DNA of 64,000 bases from Rivularia sp. PCC 7116 (GTDB taxonomy: Bacteria > Cyanobacteriota > Cyanobacteriia > Cyanobacteriales > Nostocaceae). Positions 44,460 to 53,877 of this stretch are shown piece after piece. The position numbers and the translations under genes were made by a program. Position 1 is the first letter of the stretch. Each line of letters opens with the position of its first letter. The notes beneath the pieces are model-generated. The model was not told the DNA's origin. It saw only the letters and a program-made list of their open reading frames with translations, and ran no database searches. The stretch covers positions 8,527,001 through 8,591,000 of the forward strand of contig NC_019678.1 in NCBI RefSeq assembly GCF_000316665.1, read 5' to 3'.

Positions 44460-46955
44460 ATGTCAGACGCTAATTCCATTCATCCAGTGCCAGAAAATGC
44501 TTTGTCAGTGACGCAATTACCGATGCTGTATACATCTTCGCGTCATACAGAGATTGCAAATATCCGTGATTCCCTACGTTCCGGACAACAACCAATGGCA
44601 GACTGGAAGGGTGGTCCCTTAGCAGTATCTGCGGTACCGGGCGCGGGTAAATCTACGGGCATGGCAGCAGCAGCAGCTATTGCGATCGCGCGTCAGTATG
44701 AAAATCGCGATACCTTACGTCCGAAAATTCGCCGTCAACTAGTAGTTGTCACCTTTACTCGTTCTGCTGCTGCTAATATTAAAGCCAAAATCCGTAAATA
44801 TTTAAGAGAAGGTTTATCTTTACCTCAAACGGGTTTTGTGGTATACACGCTGCACGGTTTAGCGTTAAATATTGCCAGCCGCCACCCCGAATTATCCGGT
44901 TTAGAACTCGACTACGTCACCTTAATTACTCCCAACCAAAGCCACCGCTTCATTCGTACCGCAGTCGAAAAATGGATTGCAAATAATCCCCGACTCTACG
45001 CTCAATTAATGGAAGGAATACAATTTGACGGTGAAGAAACAGAAAGATTGCGTCGTCAATCGGTATTAAGAACAGAAGTATTGCCAGAATTAGCAACAGC
45101 GGTAATTCATGAAGCCAAAAGTTCGGGAATGACACCCGAAGATTTACATCAACTAAGCCATCAAAGCACCGATGCATATCAAGTCTTGAAAATAGCCGCA
45201 GGATTATACGAGCAATATCAAACGTTGATGAAGGATAGAGATTTTATCGACTATGACGATATGATATTAGCCGCTTTGCGAGTCTTGGAAAACGAAAGCG
45301 CCAGAAAAATCGAGCAAAAGCAAGTATTTGCCGTATTTGAAGACGAAGCACAGGATTCAAGCCCGCTTCAGACTAGGTTGTTGGAAATATTGGCGAGTGG
45401 GGAAGAGGGGGGAGAGGGGGTAGAGGGGGAAGAGGGGGAGAATTCACTTGCAATTACCAATTACCAATTACCAATTACCAACTCTCAAATTCCCAATTCC
45501 CAAATCAACTTAATTCGCGTTGGCGATCCAAATCAGGCAATTAACTCTACTTTTACACCTGCCGATCCAATTTATTTTCGTACATTTTGTCAGGAATGCG
45601 ATTCAAAAGGACTTCTGGCGACGATGAATCAAGCCGGACGCAGTAGTAGAATTATTATCGAAACTGCAAACTTTGCTCTCGAATGGGTAAACAGTCTCTA
45701 CCAAAGCAAACATACTTCCCCCTCTCCCCACTCTTCCCCCTCTACCTCTTCCCCCTTCCGCAACCAAAAAATTCTTCCCGTAGATGCCAACGATCCACAA
45801 CCGAATGCGAATCCCGCAGCAATCGGAAGCGGCGTAGAAATTTACACGCCGAGCGATATTCATAATACCGTTGAATTACTGTCAAAAAGAATTATCGAAC
45901 TATTCCCAGAAGATAATGAAAATAACGGCAGCGCGGCGATACTAGTAAGAGAAAACCGTCAAGGAAACTGGTTAAGCCAAGCACTGAGACCAATTTGCAA
46001 AAAGCATAATATTTTACTTTATGACGTAGGCGAACAAGACCGACATTCCCACGTACCAGAAGAGATATTGGCTATTTTACAATTTTGCGATAGACCTCAT
46101 TCTCCCGATTTTCTCAAAGCTACTTTAGGGGTTTTAGTTAAACGAAGATTAATCGAACCCCAAGATTTAAATGCTTTAGCTTCCTTACCCGAGGAATTTT
46201 TATATCCTTCTCCCCTAGCAGCACCACAAACCGAAGCCGTCAAAAAAACTGCTGAATTTTGTCGCGACTTACTCAACGCTCGTTTACAACTACCGCTTTA
46301 TCAACTCATATCATTTATTGCTTTAAAACTAGACTATCAACAAGCAGAGTTAGCAACCGCCGATAAACTTTCAGAAAGAATTAACCAACAGATTGCCGGT
46401 GAAATTTCATTAGGGGCAATGCTGAGAATACTTAGCGAAATCGTTAGCTCCGAACGCTTTGAACCAGTAGACACCGAAGACTCAGAAGCGCGTTATACCA
46501 GACGCAATCAACTGACAATAATTACCATGCACAAAGCCAAAGGCTTAGATTGGGATTATGTATTTTTGCCGTTTCTCCACGAAAACTTAATACCTGGAAA
46601 ATTTTGGGTACCACCGCAAAGAAAATTCCTCGGCGACTTTACCCTATCAGAAGTAGCTCGCGCTCAAATCCGCGCTTCCCTACACGGAGAAACAAAATTA
46701 CCAGACGTAATCGAAGCATGGGAACAAGCCAAACATTTGAAAATAGCCGAAGAATACCGCTTGCTTTACGTCGCCATGACAAGAGCAAAACGATTGTTGT
46801 GGTTATCCGCAGCCAAAAAAGCCCCATTTACCTGGAGTAAACCGGATAATTTGCAAGAGCAGCCAGCTTGTCCAGTTTTTAATGCCTTGAAGCGGGAGTT
46901 TACCGAATGTATTGTGGAAGAGAAAAATCAAGTTTTAACATCAACAAGAATTTAA
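44460..46955 (+). CDS. UvrD/PcrA-like superfamily 1 DNA helicase
   Basis: 831 residues. Motif I AVPGAGKS (58-65), motif Ia VVTFTRSAA, motif II DEAQDS (295-300), motif III GDPNQAIN (355-362), motif IV/V HKAKGLDWDYVF and motif VI VAMTRAKR are all present, so an active ATP-dependent DNA translocase is expected. Two low-complexity inserts interrupt it: residues about 313-349 (EEGGEGVEGEEGENS, then a translated CAATTAC repeat) and 418-434 (Ser/Pro-rich). Both match repeat DNA found elsewhere in the window. It may act in replication restart or repair; no nuclease partner is near. Confidence 0.88.
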   Translation: MSDANSIHPVPENALSVTQLPMLYTSSRHTEIANIRDSLRSGQQPMADWKGGPLAVSAVPGAGKSTGMAAAAAIAIARQYENRDTLRPKIRRQLVVVTFTRSAAANIKAKIRKYLREGLSLPQTGFVVYTLHGLALNIASRHPELSGLELDYVTLITPNQSHRFIRTAVEKWIANNPRLYAQLMEGIQFDGEETERLRRQSVLRTEVLPELATAVIHEAKSSGMTPEDLHQLSHQSTDAYQVLKIAAGLYEQYQTLMKDRDFIDYDDMILAALRVLENESARKIEQKQVFAVFEDEAQDSSPLQTRLLEILASGEEGGEGVEGEEGENSLAITNYQLPITNSQIPNSQINLIRVGDPNQAINSTFTPADPIYFRTFCQECDSKGLLATMNQAGRSSRIIIETANFALEWVNSLYQSKHTSPSPHSSPSTSSPFRNQKILPVDANDPQPNANPAAIGSGVEIYTPSDIHNTVELLSKRIIELFPEDNENNGSAAILVRENRQGNWLSQALRPICKKHNILLYDVGEQDRHSHVPEEILAILQFCDRPHSPDFLKATLGVLVKRRLIEPQDLNALASLPEEFLYPSPLAAPQTEAVKKTAEFCRDLLNARLQLPLYQLISFIALKLDYQQAELATADKLSERINQQIAGEISLGAMLRILSEIVSSERFEPVDTEDSEARYTRRNQLTIITMHKAKGLDWDYVFLPFLHENLIPGKFWVPPQRKFLGDFTLSEVARAQIRASLHGETKLPDVIEAWEQAKHLKIAEEYRLLYVAMTRAKRLLWLSAAKKAPFTWSKPDNLQEQPACPVFNALKREFTECIVEEKNQVLTSTRI
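45396..45506. repeat. Polypurine and STRR repeats inside the helicase gene
   Basis: A G/A-rich run of GGGGAAGAGG type covers 45397-45441, then (CAATTAC)4 covers 45451-45478, all in frame. Similar purine runs are at 34203-34226 and 51781-51820. A pyrimidine-rich block at 45716-45757 forms a second insert in the same gene. Confidence 0.8.
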
Positions 46956-47025
46956 GTTTTTGTACTTCTTGTAGGGTGTGTTACGGCTTCGATATGTTGT
47001 AAGAATAAATTACCATGTTTCATAA

Positions 47026-47549
47026 TTAATTCTTGCGACAAATGAGGAGATTATCGCATTTGAAGAACGTACTGGTATTATTTTACCTGAAGATTACAAA
47101 GAATATTGCCAGGTATTTGGAGCAGGTGAAATAGGAAACGGGGTTGTAGAAATACATAATCCCTATCACTATATGCCTACCTATGATGAACTATGGCTTA
47201 CTCGTTTAACAGAAGATCAAATAGAACCTTTAGAAGTGCAAGATGTGCAAATAATGGAGGATTATGAACTTAATAATTATTGGACAGTCAAAAAGTTGTT
47301 AAGTTCTGGATTAGTATTTGGAGTAAATAGTAAATCTCAGTGTTTTTTTGGGATTTAAATTCTTATAGCAGTGAAGACAAAAGTTATGATATTTACGCGA
47401 TGTCTCACGAAGACTATGAATCGTGTAAAATTGAGCGAGATTTTTATATATTCATATATAACTACTGCTTGGGTATGAAAAAATATGAGAATATACCAGA
47501 TACATTTATTCTGGATGATGAAGAGATTGCTTGGGTTTTCAGTTATTAA
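47026..47549 (+). pseudogene. SUKH (SMI1/KNR4) family protein, frameshifted
   Basis: Two frames together give a SUKH-superfamily protein: IIAFEERTGIILPEDYKEYC and VFGAGEIGNG at the start, YDELWLTRLT in the middle, and after a shift IYAMSHEDYESCKIERDFYI to the end. The first frame stops at 47356-47358 just after a run of seven T (47343-47349); one extra T would restore a single frame. No ATG, GTG or TTG starts the first part in frame, so the 5' end is also damaged or lost. SUKH proteins often are immunity factors against contact-dependent toxins. A sequencing error at the homopolymer is possible. Confidence 0.75.
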
Positions 47550-47710
47550 TAAATATTTTTACAAAAATAGAAATTCATTATCTATATGAAAAATAGAATA
47601 AAATAGTTTTTATAGGTTGCGCTCCCGGTGCATTTACAATGATGGTTTTCAACAAACAAATTAGAAATTGCACCGTAACCCAACATTACCATTGCGGACA
47701 AATAGATAAG

Positions 47711-47826
47711 ATGTTGAGTTACGACACGAATTAACAATTCTGGTTTCAAATCAAATGAATTTATGTCCTCCGGACACGCTGAGCCGCACGCTCCGCGTGA
47801 ACGCTAACGTGTCGAACCTAACCTAC
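47711..47826. repeat. MITE copy 1 (GATGTTG...CCTAACCTAC), with nested repeat
   Basis: Ends GATGTTGAGTTACGACACG and GTGTCGAACCTAACCTAC are imperfect inverted repeats. A GC-rich block at about 47765-47805 (CCGGACACGCTGAGCCGCACG type) looks like a second repeat inserted into it. Confidence 0.65.
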
Positions 47827-47842
47827 AAAGGAAAATAGATAA

Positions 47843-47915
47843 GATGTTGGGTTACGACACGAATTAACAATTCTCGCTACGAATAAAACTGGTATTCGTG
47901 CCGAACCCAACCTAC
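47843..47915. repeat. MITE copy 2 (GATGTTGGGTTACGACACG)
   Basis: 73-base element ending GTGCCGAACCCAACCTAC; the ends are inverted repeats of about 18 bases. Only 16 bases separate it from copy 1. Confidence 0.75.
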
Positions 47916-48025
47916 ATATGTAAGTAATTTTATTGTGAAATATACAAAAAAAAGCACGTTTTTATTGCTTATATTGTTAGACTTTTATTTAAATTCAATT
48001 CTATTAACAATTAAAGCAATTATCA

Positions 48026-48730
48026 ATGTATACAGAATTACTTTTATTGTCTCAAATTTTATCTACCGATAGCTTTTCAATCAACCAATCTAAATACACT
48101 CAATCGGAAACAGTAGTTAACCTTTATTCTCAACATAAATCCCAAAAAAGCCAGAAAAATTTTAACGATATGCTTGAGGCTTTAGGAGAGCGTGAAACTG
48201 GTTTCAAATCTGGAGATTTAGGACAATACAACTTCGTTAATCCACAACTATATTTTCTCGGAAAATATCAGTTTGCAGAAATTTTATTAATTAGACTTGG
48301 TTATTACAGAGCTACATCTTACTTTGGTAATGGTGCTAAGAAAAATTATTGGCGAGGTACTTGGACGAATAAAGACGGTATTAATAGTAAAGCTGAATTT
48401 CTTAATTCTCCTGAAGTTCAAGAAAAAGCAATCCGTGAAGCTTTTGGTGTTTATTGGCAAGATATCAACTATTTGATCAACAAAAGAGGTAAATCAATTG
48501 AATCATATTTGTCTCAAGTAAAGACTTTTAATGAGAGCGGAAAGCCTAAAACAATCAAAATTACTCTTTCAGGAATAATTGCAGCCGCTCATCTCAAAGG
48601 TCCCGATAAAGTTGTAGATTTATTAGTGAGTGGTAAAGTTTCTCAAGACCCTTTTGGTACTTCTATCCTGGCATATTTGTCAGAATTTGGCGGTTATGAA
48701 ACAACACCGAAAGATTTTTTGCTGCCATAA
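48026..48730 (+). CDS. Lysozyme-like protein
   Basis: 234 residues. The core resembles a muramidase/transglycosylase-like fold: FNDMLEALGERETGF with a candidate catalytic Glu, then YNFVNPQLYFLGKYQFAEILLIRLGYY, similar to the GYLGKYQFGE blocks of lysozyme-like proteins in phage and secreted effectors. The later SGIIAAAHLKGP is also typical. There is no clear signal peptide; the first 20 residues (MYTELLLLSQILSTDSF) are only weakly hydrophobic. It stands alone between MITE copies and near a SUKH remnant. A secreted toxin or wall-remodelling role is inference. Confidence 0.6.
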   Translation: MYTELLLLSQILSTDSFSINQSKYTQSETVVNLYSQHKSQKSQKNFNDMLEALGERETGFKSGDLGQYNFVNPQLYFLGKYQFAEILLIRLGYYRATSYFGNGAKKNYWRGTWTNKDGINSKAEFLNSPEVQEKAIREAFGVYWQDINYLINKRGKSIESYLSQVKTFNESGKPKTIKITLSGIIAAAHLKGPDKVVDLLVSGKVSQDPFGTSILAYLSEFGGYETTPKDFLLP

Positions 48731-48789
48731 TATTTTTTGTTATAGCGATATTGCACCCTAACTCAACTTTAAATTGCATGAACAAATAA

Positions 48790-48862
48790 GATGTTGGGTT
48801 ACGACACGATTTCAAAATTATCGTTACAAATCAAATTAATTATCGTGTCTAACCCAACCTAC
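48790..48862. repeat. MITE copy 3 (GATGTTGGGTTACGACACG)
   Basis: 73-base element of the same length and ends as copy 2 (ending GTGTCTAACCCAACCTAC), on the far side of the lysozyme-like gene. Confidence 0.75.
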
Positions 48863-48878
48863 GACTGCCATAATATAG

Positions 48879-48933
48879 CCCCTTCCCCTCTCCTTTAACA
48901 AGGAGAGGGGTGTCCGTAGGACGGGGTGAGGTT
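48879..48933. repeat. CCCCTCTCCTT...AAGGAGAGGGG palindromic repeat
   Basis: A 10-bp class dyad CCCCTCTCCTT/AAGGAGAGGGG followed by ACGGGGTGAGG. Same family as 25219, 29952 and 32398. Confidence 0.7.
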
Positions 48934-48955
48934 AAATGTGTATTCCAATAAAAAT

Positions 48956-48977
48956 CCCCCAGTAGTGATACCGGGGG
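48956..48977 (-). terminator. Terminator of clpC
   Basis: On the leftward transcript CCCCCGGTA and TAC-T-GGGGG form a hairpin followed by ATTTTTATT, about 190 bases after the clpC stop. A second stem (CCAG-A-ACGGG with CCCGT-TTA-CTGG, 49062-49090) lies between them. Confidence 0.6.
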
Positions 48978-49167
48978 TTAAAGAGTTATTACCATTTCAT
49001 AAAACGTTTGCTTGAGTATATTCTCTATATTTCCCAGTGCCCTATTTTTAACTTTCATTTCCCAGAACGGGCATAAAACCCGTTTACTGGAAATATATAA
49101 GCTGTTGTTATTTTGACAAAGGGGTGTTATCCAAATGTTACCACCAAAAAGTATTTTGGTATAACTT

Positions 49168-51621
49168 TTAGCCAACATTAGCAAACTCTAGTTCAGATTT
49201 TTCTGACTTAATGACTTGGACTTTGCCGTCGTCGTCAACATCTATAAGTGCTGTATCGCCTGCGGTTATTTGACCTGAGAGCATTGCTTCTGCTAATGAA
49301 TCTTCTAAAAGGTTCATAATTGCTCTACGTAACGGTCTGGCACCGTAACTAGGATCGTATCCTTCCTGCACTACTAAATCTTTGAAACTTTCACTTATTT
49401 GCAAGCTGATTTCTTTTTCAGCTAAGCGGCTACTAACTTCTTTGAGCAAGATCTCGGCGATTTCTTTGATTTCGTCTTTCTGGAGTTGTGTAAATACAAT
49501 AATTTCATCAAGACGGTTGAGAAATTCGGGACGGAAGTAATTTTTGAGTTCTTCGTTAACCAAAGTTTTGATGCGATTGTAGTTCGCTTCTGCTTCATCT
49601 TCTAAGTTGAAGCCTAAACCACCGCCACCTTTTTCAATAACTCGCGAGCCAATGTTAGAAGTCAAGATAATCAAGGTATTCTTAAAGTCTACTTTCCTAC
49701 CTTTGGCATCGGTAAGATGACCATCATCCAACATTTGCAGCAACATATTAAATATGTCAGGGTGCGCTTTTTCGATTTCGTCGAAAAGCAATACCGTGTA
49801 AGGCTTGCGACGTACTGCTTCAGTTAACTGCCCGCCTTCTTCGTAACCAACAAATCCCGGAGGTGAACCAATAAGTTTGCTGACGGTATGACGTTCCATG
49901 AATTCGGACATATCCAACCGAATCATGTTTTCTTCAGAACCGAAGAAGTAGGAAGCCAAAGATTTTGCTAATTCTGTTTTACCAACTCCGGTAGGACCTG
50001 AGAAAATAAAGCTAGCAATTGGACGGTTGGGATTCTTTAAACCAACACGAGCGCGGCGAATTGCTTTGGAAACTGCGGTAACTGCTTGCTCTTGTCCGAT
50101 AAGTCTTTGATGAAGGGTATCTTCTAAGTGCAACAATACTTCAGATTCAGATTCGGTAAGCTTATTAACTGGTACTCCAGTCCAAGAAGCTACAATTTGA
50201 GCAATATCTTCTTCACCAACTACAGCTCTATTAATCTGTTCGCCAGATTCTGCATCTTTTAGCTGTACTTCTAGCTCCATTTCTTTATCGCGGAGTTCGG
50301 AAGCTTTGTCAAAATCTTGTAATTTAACTGCTTCGTTTTTCTCCTTCGCAACCGCAGTAATTTGACGTTTCAAATCGCGATCGTTAGAAGCCATCGAATG
50401 ACGCAAACGCACGCGGGAACCAGCTTCATCAATCAAATCGATAGCTTTATCCGGTAAAAAACGGTCTTGGATATATCTATCGGAAAGTTGAGATGCTGCG
50501 ACTAATGCTTCATCAGATATTGTTAAATTGTGATGTTGCTCGTAAGCACCGCGCAAACCCTGCAAAATTTCAATGGTTTCATCTACAGAAGGTTCGCCAA
50601 TCTTAATCGGCTGGAAACGACGTTCTAAAGCCGCATCGCGCTCGATGTGCTTGCGATATTCATCCAGAGTGGTAGCTCCAATACACTGGAGTTCGCCTCT
50701 AGCTAAAGCTGGCTTGAGAATATTAGCGGCATCCATACCGCCTTCCATGCCACCCGCACCAACTAAAGTATGAATTTCGTCTATCACGAGGACGATATTT
50801 CCCGCAGAGCGGATTTCCTCCATGATTTTCTTGAGACGTTCTTCAAAATCACCCCGGAAACGAGTACCGGCTACAACTAAGCCCATATCAAGGCTGATAA
50901 CTTGCTTTTCCTGCAAGATATCGGGTACATCATTGTTGAAAATCCGCTGTGCCAAACCTTCAGCAATGGCTGTTTTACCGACACCAGGTTCGCCGATTAA
51001 TACAGGATTGTTTTTAGTGCGTCTTCCCAAAACTTGGACGGTACGCTCAATCTCTTTTTCCCTACCGACTACGGGGTCTAATTTACCTTCTGCCGCTAAC
51101 TTAGTAAGATTTCTTCCAAATTCTTCTAAAGTTGCCATTTGGTTGCGTCTAGTGCTACCACCGCCAACACCAGCACCAACAGATGCGACTTCACCCAAGC
51201 GGCGAATAACAGCAGTGCGAAGCTGCTTCAAATCAACATCTAAATTTTGCAATACTTTAGCAGCAACACCTTCACCAGCTTCAGTTAAGCCGAGAAGCAA
51301 GTGTTCGGTACCAATATAATTGTGTCCTAAAGAGCGAGCTTCCTTAAAAGACTGCTCGAATAAAGTTTTAACTTTAGGAGTAAAAGGAATTTCTGGTGGA
51401 ACGAAACCAGAACCTCTACCAATAATTTTTTCGACTTCGCGGCGTGCATCTCTAAGAGTTACACCCATATCCGTCAGCACTTTGGCAGCAACACCCGTTT
51501 CTTCTCCCAGCAATCCCAAGAGAATTTGTTCCGTCCCTACAAAATTGTGCCCCAGGCGACGTGCCTCCTCCTGGGCGAGCATAACTACCTTAATTGCTTC
51601 GGAAGTAAAGTGTTCAAACAT
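49168..51621 (-). CDS. clpC: ATP-dependent Clp protease ATP-binding subunit ClpC
   Basis: Hsp100 AAA+ unfoldase, 817 residues from the ATG at 51621 ([20 protein letters not shown]). The frame is open upstream to 51876, but those 85 codons are translated spacer and polypurine repeat, so the long form is rejected. The N domain has two Clp_N repeats, AAA1 has GEPGVGKTA and VIDEIHTL, a UVR-like coiled segment [15 protein letters not shown] follows, and AAA2 has GPTGVGKTE and [10 protein letters not shown] ClpP-docking loop IGF-type motif is replaced by GLGF within the second AAA region (GGGGLGFNL). It feeds substrates to ClpP/ClpR. The gene is highly conserved in cyanobacteria and chloroplasts. 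Confidence 0.96.
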   Translation of the reverse strand: MFEHFTSEAIKVVMLAQEEARRLGHNFVGTEQILLGLLGEETGVAAKVLTDMGVTLRDARREVEKIIGRGSGFVPPEIPFTPKVKTLFEQSFKEARSLGHNYIGTEHLLLGLTEAGEGVAAKVLQNLDVDLKQLRTAVIRRLGEVASVGAGVGGGSTRRNQMATLEEFGRNLTKLAAEGKLDPVVGREKEIERTVQVLGRRTKNNPVLIGEPGVGKTAIAEGLAQRIFNNDVPDILQEKQVISLDMGLVVAGTRFRGDFEERLKKIMEEIRSAGNIVLVIDEIHTLVGAGGMEGGMDAANILKPALARGELQCIGATTLDEYRKHIERDAALERRFQPIKIGEPSVDETIEILQGLRGAYEQHHNLTISDEALVAASQLSDRYIQDRFLPDKAIDLIDEAGSRVRLRHSMASNDRDLKRQITAVAKEKNEAVKLQDFDKASELRDKEMELEVQLKDAESGEQINRAVVGEEDIAQIVASWTGVPVNKLTESESEVLLHLEDTLHQRLIGQEQAVTAVSKAIRRARVGLKNPNRPIASFIFSGPTGVGKTELAKSLASYFFGSEENMIRLDMSEFMERHTVSKLIGSPPGFVGYEEGGQLTEAVRRKPYTVLLFDEIEKAHPDIFNMLLQMLDDGHLTDAKGRKVDFKNTLIILTSNIGSRVIEKGGGGLGFNLEDEAEANYNRIKTLVNEELKNYFRPEFLNRLDEIIVFTQLQKDEIKEIAEILLKEVSSRLAEKEISLQISESFKDLVVQEGYDPSYGARPLRRAIMNLLEDSLAEAMLSGQITAGDTALIDVDDDGKVQVIKSEKSELEFANVG

Positions 51622-51780
51622 AATGGGTTCTTGCTCCCTCGCTGAACGGTTAGCAGTGAAAACAAATTCACTTTTTTCTGAACATTTGTCTACTTTTCTT
51701 AAGGATAATGTATCTTTATTTCTCATGCACTGGCAGTAGGGAGACCCGTAAGCTATTGGGTGTAGTTGCCGCCCGTTTTT

Positions 51781-51820
51781 AGGGATGGGGAAGAGGGGGT
51801 AGAAAAGGTAGAGGGGGAAG
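51781..51820. repeat. Polypurine repeat upstream of clpC
   Basis: G/A-rich block (GGGGAAGAGGGGGTAGAAAA type) like the insert in the helicase gene at 45397. It is flanked by CCAATTACCAATGACC and other imperfect heptamers up to 51876. Confidence 0.7.
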
Positions 51821-51876
51821 ATGCCAATTACCAATGACCTATTCCCAATCCCCCATGCCCAATGCCCAATTCCCAT

Positions 51877-52227
51877 TCATATCCCAATTGCTTTGTTAAA
51901 TCGCATCATTTCAAAACTGCGATCGCCATAAATTGATTCTATCTGCTGATGACAGCAATCAATGGCAAAGTCGTTTAATTCTTCGGGTTCGATATCAAAT
52001 AAATCTTTGAATACTTCTGGCTCTACACGACAAAATCGCGGACGCTCGGCATAAATACCGCATTCGCGGCTTTCATGAACGTAATTAATACACCATCCAT
52101 CTTCTCCCACCATACTTAAATATTTATCTAATTCTTCGGGAGTAAGATATTCTTCTATCTCAGGACGCTCTGCTGGGTTTAGATAGCAGCAGGCTCCACA
52201 TCGCTTTACACATTCCCAAGTTGCCAT
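51877..52227 (-). CDS. YkgJ family cysteine cluster protein
   Basis: 116 residues. The cysteine pattern is CVKRCGACC near the N-terminus, then GWCINY, RECGIY, RFCRVE and a later IDCC, the Zn/Fe-S-chelating CxxCxxxC arrangement of the UPF0153/YkgJ family. Function is unknown for the family; it probably binds a metal cluster. It is leftward, with clpC about 250 bases downstream beyond repeat DNA. Confidence 0.85.
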   Translation of the reverse strand: MATWECVKRCGACCYLNPAERPEIEEYLTPEELDKYLSMVGEDGWCINYVHESRECGIYAERPRFCRVEPEVFKDLFDIEPEELNDFAIDCCHQQIESIYGDRSFEMMRFNKAIGI

Positions 52228-52359
52228 TTTTTCGGTTTTTTAATCAGTAACAAATGCCACTACTGTTTTTTATATATGTAATTATCAGGTAGTCAAATCA
52301 TTAATTAGCTTGACCTATGAGTCCTCTATCGTCCCTGACCATATACTTCTACAAAATAG

Positions 52360-53700
52360 TATTTTGACATGCTCCCCAGGCTCAAGGCATGGGGATTCCA
52401 ATAATCACTTCTTGGGTTTCCTCTTTCGGCGACCCGACTTATTTGAAGGAGTTTCCTCACTCAAACAGAGGTTGATGTCTCCAGAGGCGTTAGTTCCGAC
52501 GTGACCCGCCGTACTCAGACCTTTTTCTAAAATATTGCGTGCTGCGTTATGGTCGCGGTCTTGGGTGTGTCCACAATCAGGACAAACGTGGGTTCTAGTA
52601 CTAAGAGATTTTTTAACAACTTCTCCACAGTTTGAGCAGTTTTGAGAAGTGTAGTGAGGTGGAACTGCAACAGTCACCACGCCAAATACCTGACCGAAAT
52701 ACTCAACCCACTTCCGGAACAACGACCATGACGCATCACTAATTGACTTAGCTAAGCGACGATTTTTGACCATACTCCGCACCTGTAAATCTTCATAGGC
52801 CACGAGGTCGTTAGACTTGACTACGCACCTTGCTGTTTTGACAGCAAAGTCTTTACGCTGGCGACTTATTTTGAGGTGCTTGCGAGCGAGTTTATTTCTA
52901 AACTTAACTCTATTCTTAGAGCCTTTTTTAGTTTTAGATAAACGACGTTGCAGTCGTTTCAAAGACTTCTCACTTTTACACAGATGTCTAGGATTAGCAA
53001 TGGTTTCCCCATTACTATCTGTATAGAAATGAGTTAACCCAAGGTCAATACCAATAGTCTTTCCTGTTGGCTGCCGATTCTCTATTCGCTCAACGTCAAC
53101 GCAAAACTGAGCATAATACCCGTCAGCACGACGCACAACTCGCACTCTTTTAAACTGCTTGAGTTGATAAAAATTGAGGTCGCGAGTCCCCCAAAGTTTA
53201 AAACTCCCAGCCTTGAAACCATCACTAAAGGTTATGTTCGTGCGGTCTTCGGAAAGTTTCCACCCACTGGTTTTATATTCAACACAACCATGTGTTTGTT
53301 CCTTCTTAAACCTCGGAAAACCTTTTTTTCCTGGCTTCTTTTTCTTGCAGTTGTCGAAGAATTTAGCAATCGCCGACCACGCCCTTTCTGCACTAGCTTG
53401 ACGAGCCATCGAGTTAAGTTTAGAAACCCAAGGAAACTCCGGCTTCGCAGCAAGTACAGCGCAGAATTTGCTCAGGTCGTATCGTCCAACACCTTTGTTG
53501 TCTATCCAGTATCGGAGGCAGCTATTACGAACAAAGCGAGCAGTGCGAATAGCCTCATCAAGCTTCCGGTACTGCTCGCTTTGTCCTTCAAGTTTTGCCT
53601 CAAATACGACCATCTTACGTCGAATAAGTTGACATAAAGAACTCTACCATAAATATACTTTTAGTTAAATTCCCCCTAGAAGGGGGAGGCTTTAGACCCA
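52360..53700 (-). mobile_element. IS200/IS605-family element carrying only TnpB
   Basis: The tnpB gene is bounded by two hairpins expected at the ends of such elements: CCCCA...TGGGG at 52374-52394 (right end, just after the tnpB stop) and TCCCCCT-AGA-AGGGGGA at 53671-53687 (left end). No tnpA transposase is present, so it is a solo-tnpB, non-autonomous form. Exact cleavage sites and the target-adjacent motif cannot be fixed without comparing an empty site. The 3' end of tnpB and the right end probably encode the guide (omega) RNA. Confidence 0.75.
52405..53613 (-). CDS. tnpB: TnpB RNA-guided endonuclease of an IS605-type element
   Basis: 402-residue TnpB, full length. RuvC residues are all present: Asp190 (GIDLGLTHF), Glu274 (AYEDLQV) and Asp354 (DRDHNAARN). 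The zinc-ribbon cysteines are Cys326/329 (NCSNCG) and Cys344/347 (CPDCG). The N-terminal helical domain (RTARFVRNSCLRYW) and the basic middle are typical. TnpB proteins cut DNA guided by an RNA from the element's right end. The C-terminus is basic (GRRKRKPKK). With an intact active site and both hairpin ends it may be functional. Confidence 0.93.
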   Translation of the reverse strand: MVVFEAKLEGQSEQYRKLDEAIRTARFVRNSCLRYWIDNKGVGRYDLSKFCAVLAAKPEFPWVSKLNSMARQASAERAWSAIAKFFDNCKKKKPGKKGFPRFKKEQTHGCVEYKTSGWKLSEDRTNITFSDGFKAGSFKLWGTRDLNFYQLKQFKRVRVVRRADGYYAQFCVDVERIENRQPTGKTIGIDLGLTHFYTDSNGETIANPRHLCKSEKSLKRLQRRLSKTKKGSKNRVKFRNKLARKHLKISRQRKDFAVKTARCVVKSNDLVAYEDLQVRSMVKNRRLAKSISDASWSLFRKWVEYFGQVFGVVTVAVPPHYTSQNCSNCGEVVKKSLSTRTHVCPDCGHTQDRDHNAARNILEKGLSTAGHVGTNASGDINLCLSEETPSNKSGRRKRKPKK

Positions 53701-53877
53701 TTCTTTTCGGTAAATCACTCATCAAACTTAAAATCAATTTGCTTTTGTTCGTTTTTTATATCTTTTTTTATCATTTTGTTAAGTAAATTAAAATTTGGTG
53801 CCGATTCTCGGATACGATCTATATCCAGGAAAGACTTTTCTCTTATTCAATTTTTTTAAGACAACTGGGAGGATACT

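Noticed and set aside
47340-47358. Programmed frameshift in the SUKH gene
   Set aside because: The T7 tract is slippery, but the 5' end also lacks a start codon, so decay or a sequencing error is simpler.
48026-48730. Prophage lysis gene
   Set aside because: No phage structural, holin or integrase genes are nearby.
49168-51876. Long 902-codon form of ClpC
   Set aside because: The first 85 codons are translated spacer and polypurine repeat; the conserved N-terminus [10 protein letters not shown] starts at 51621.
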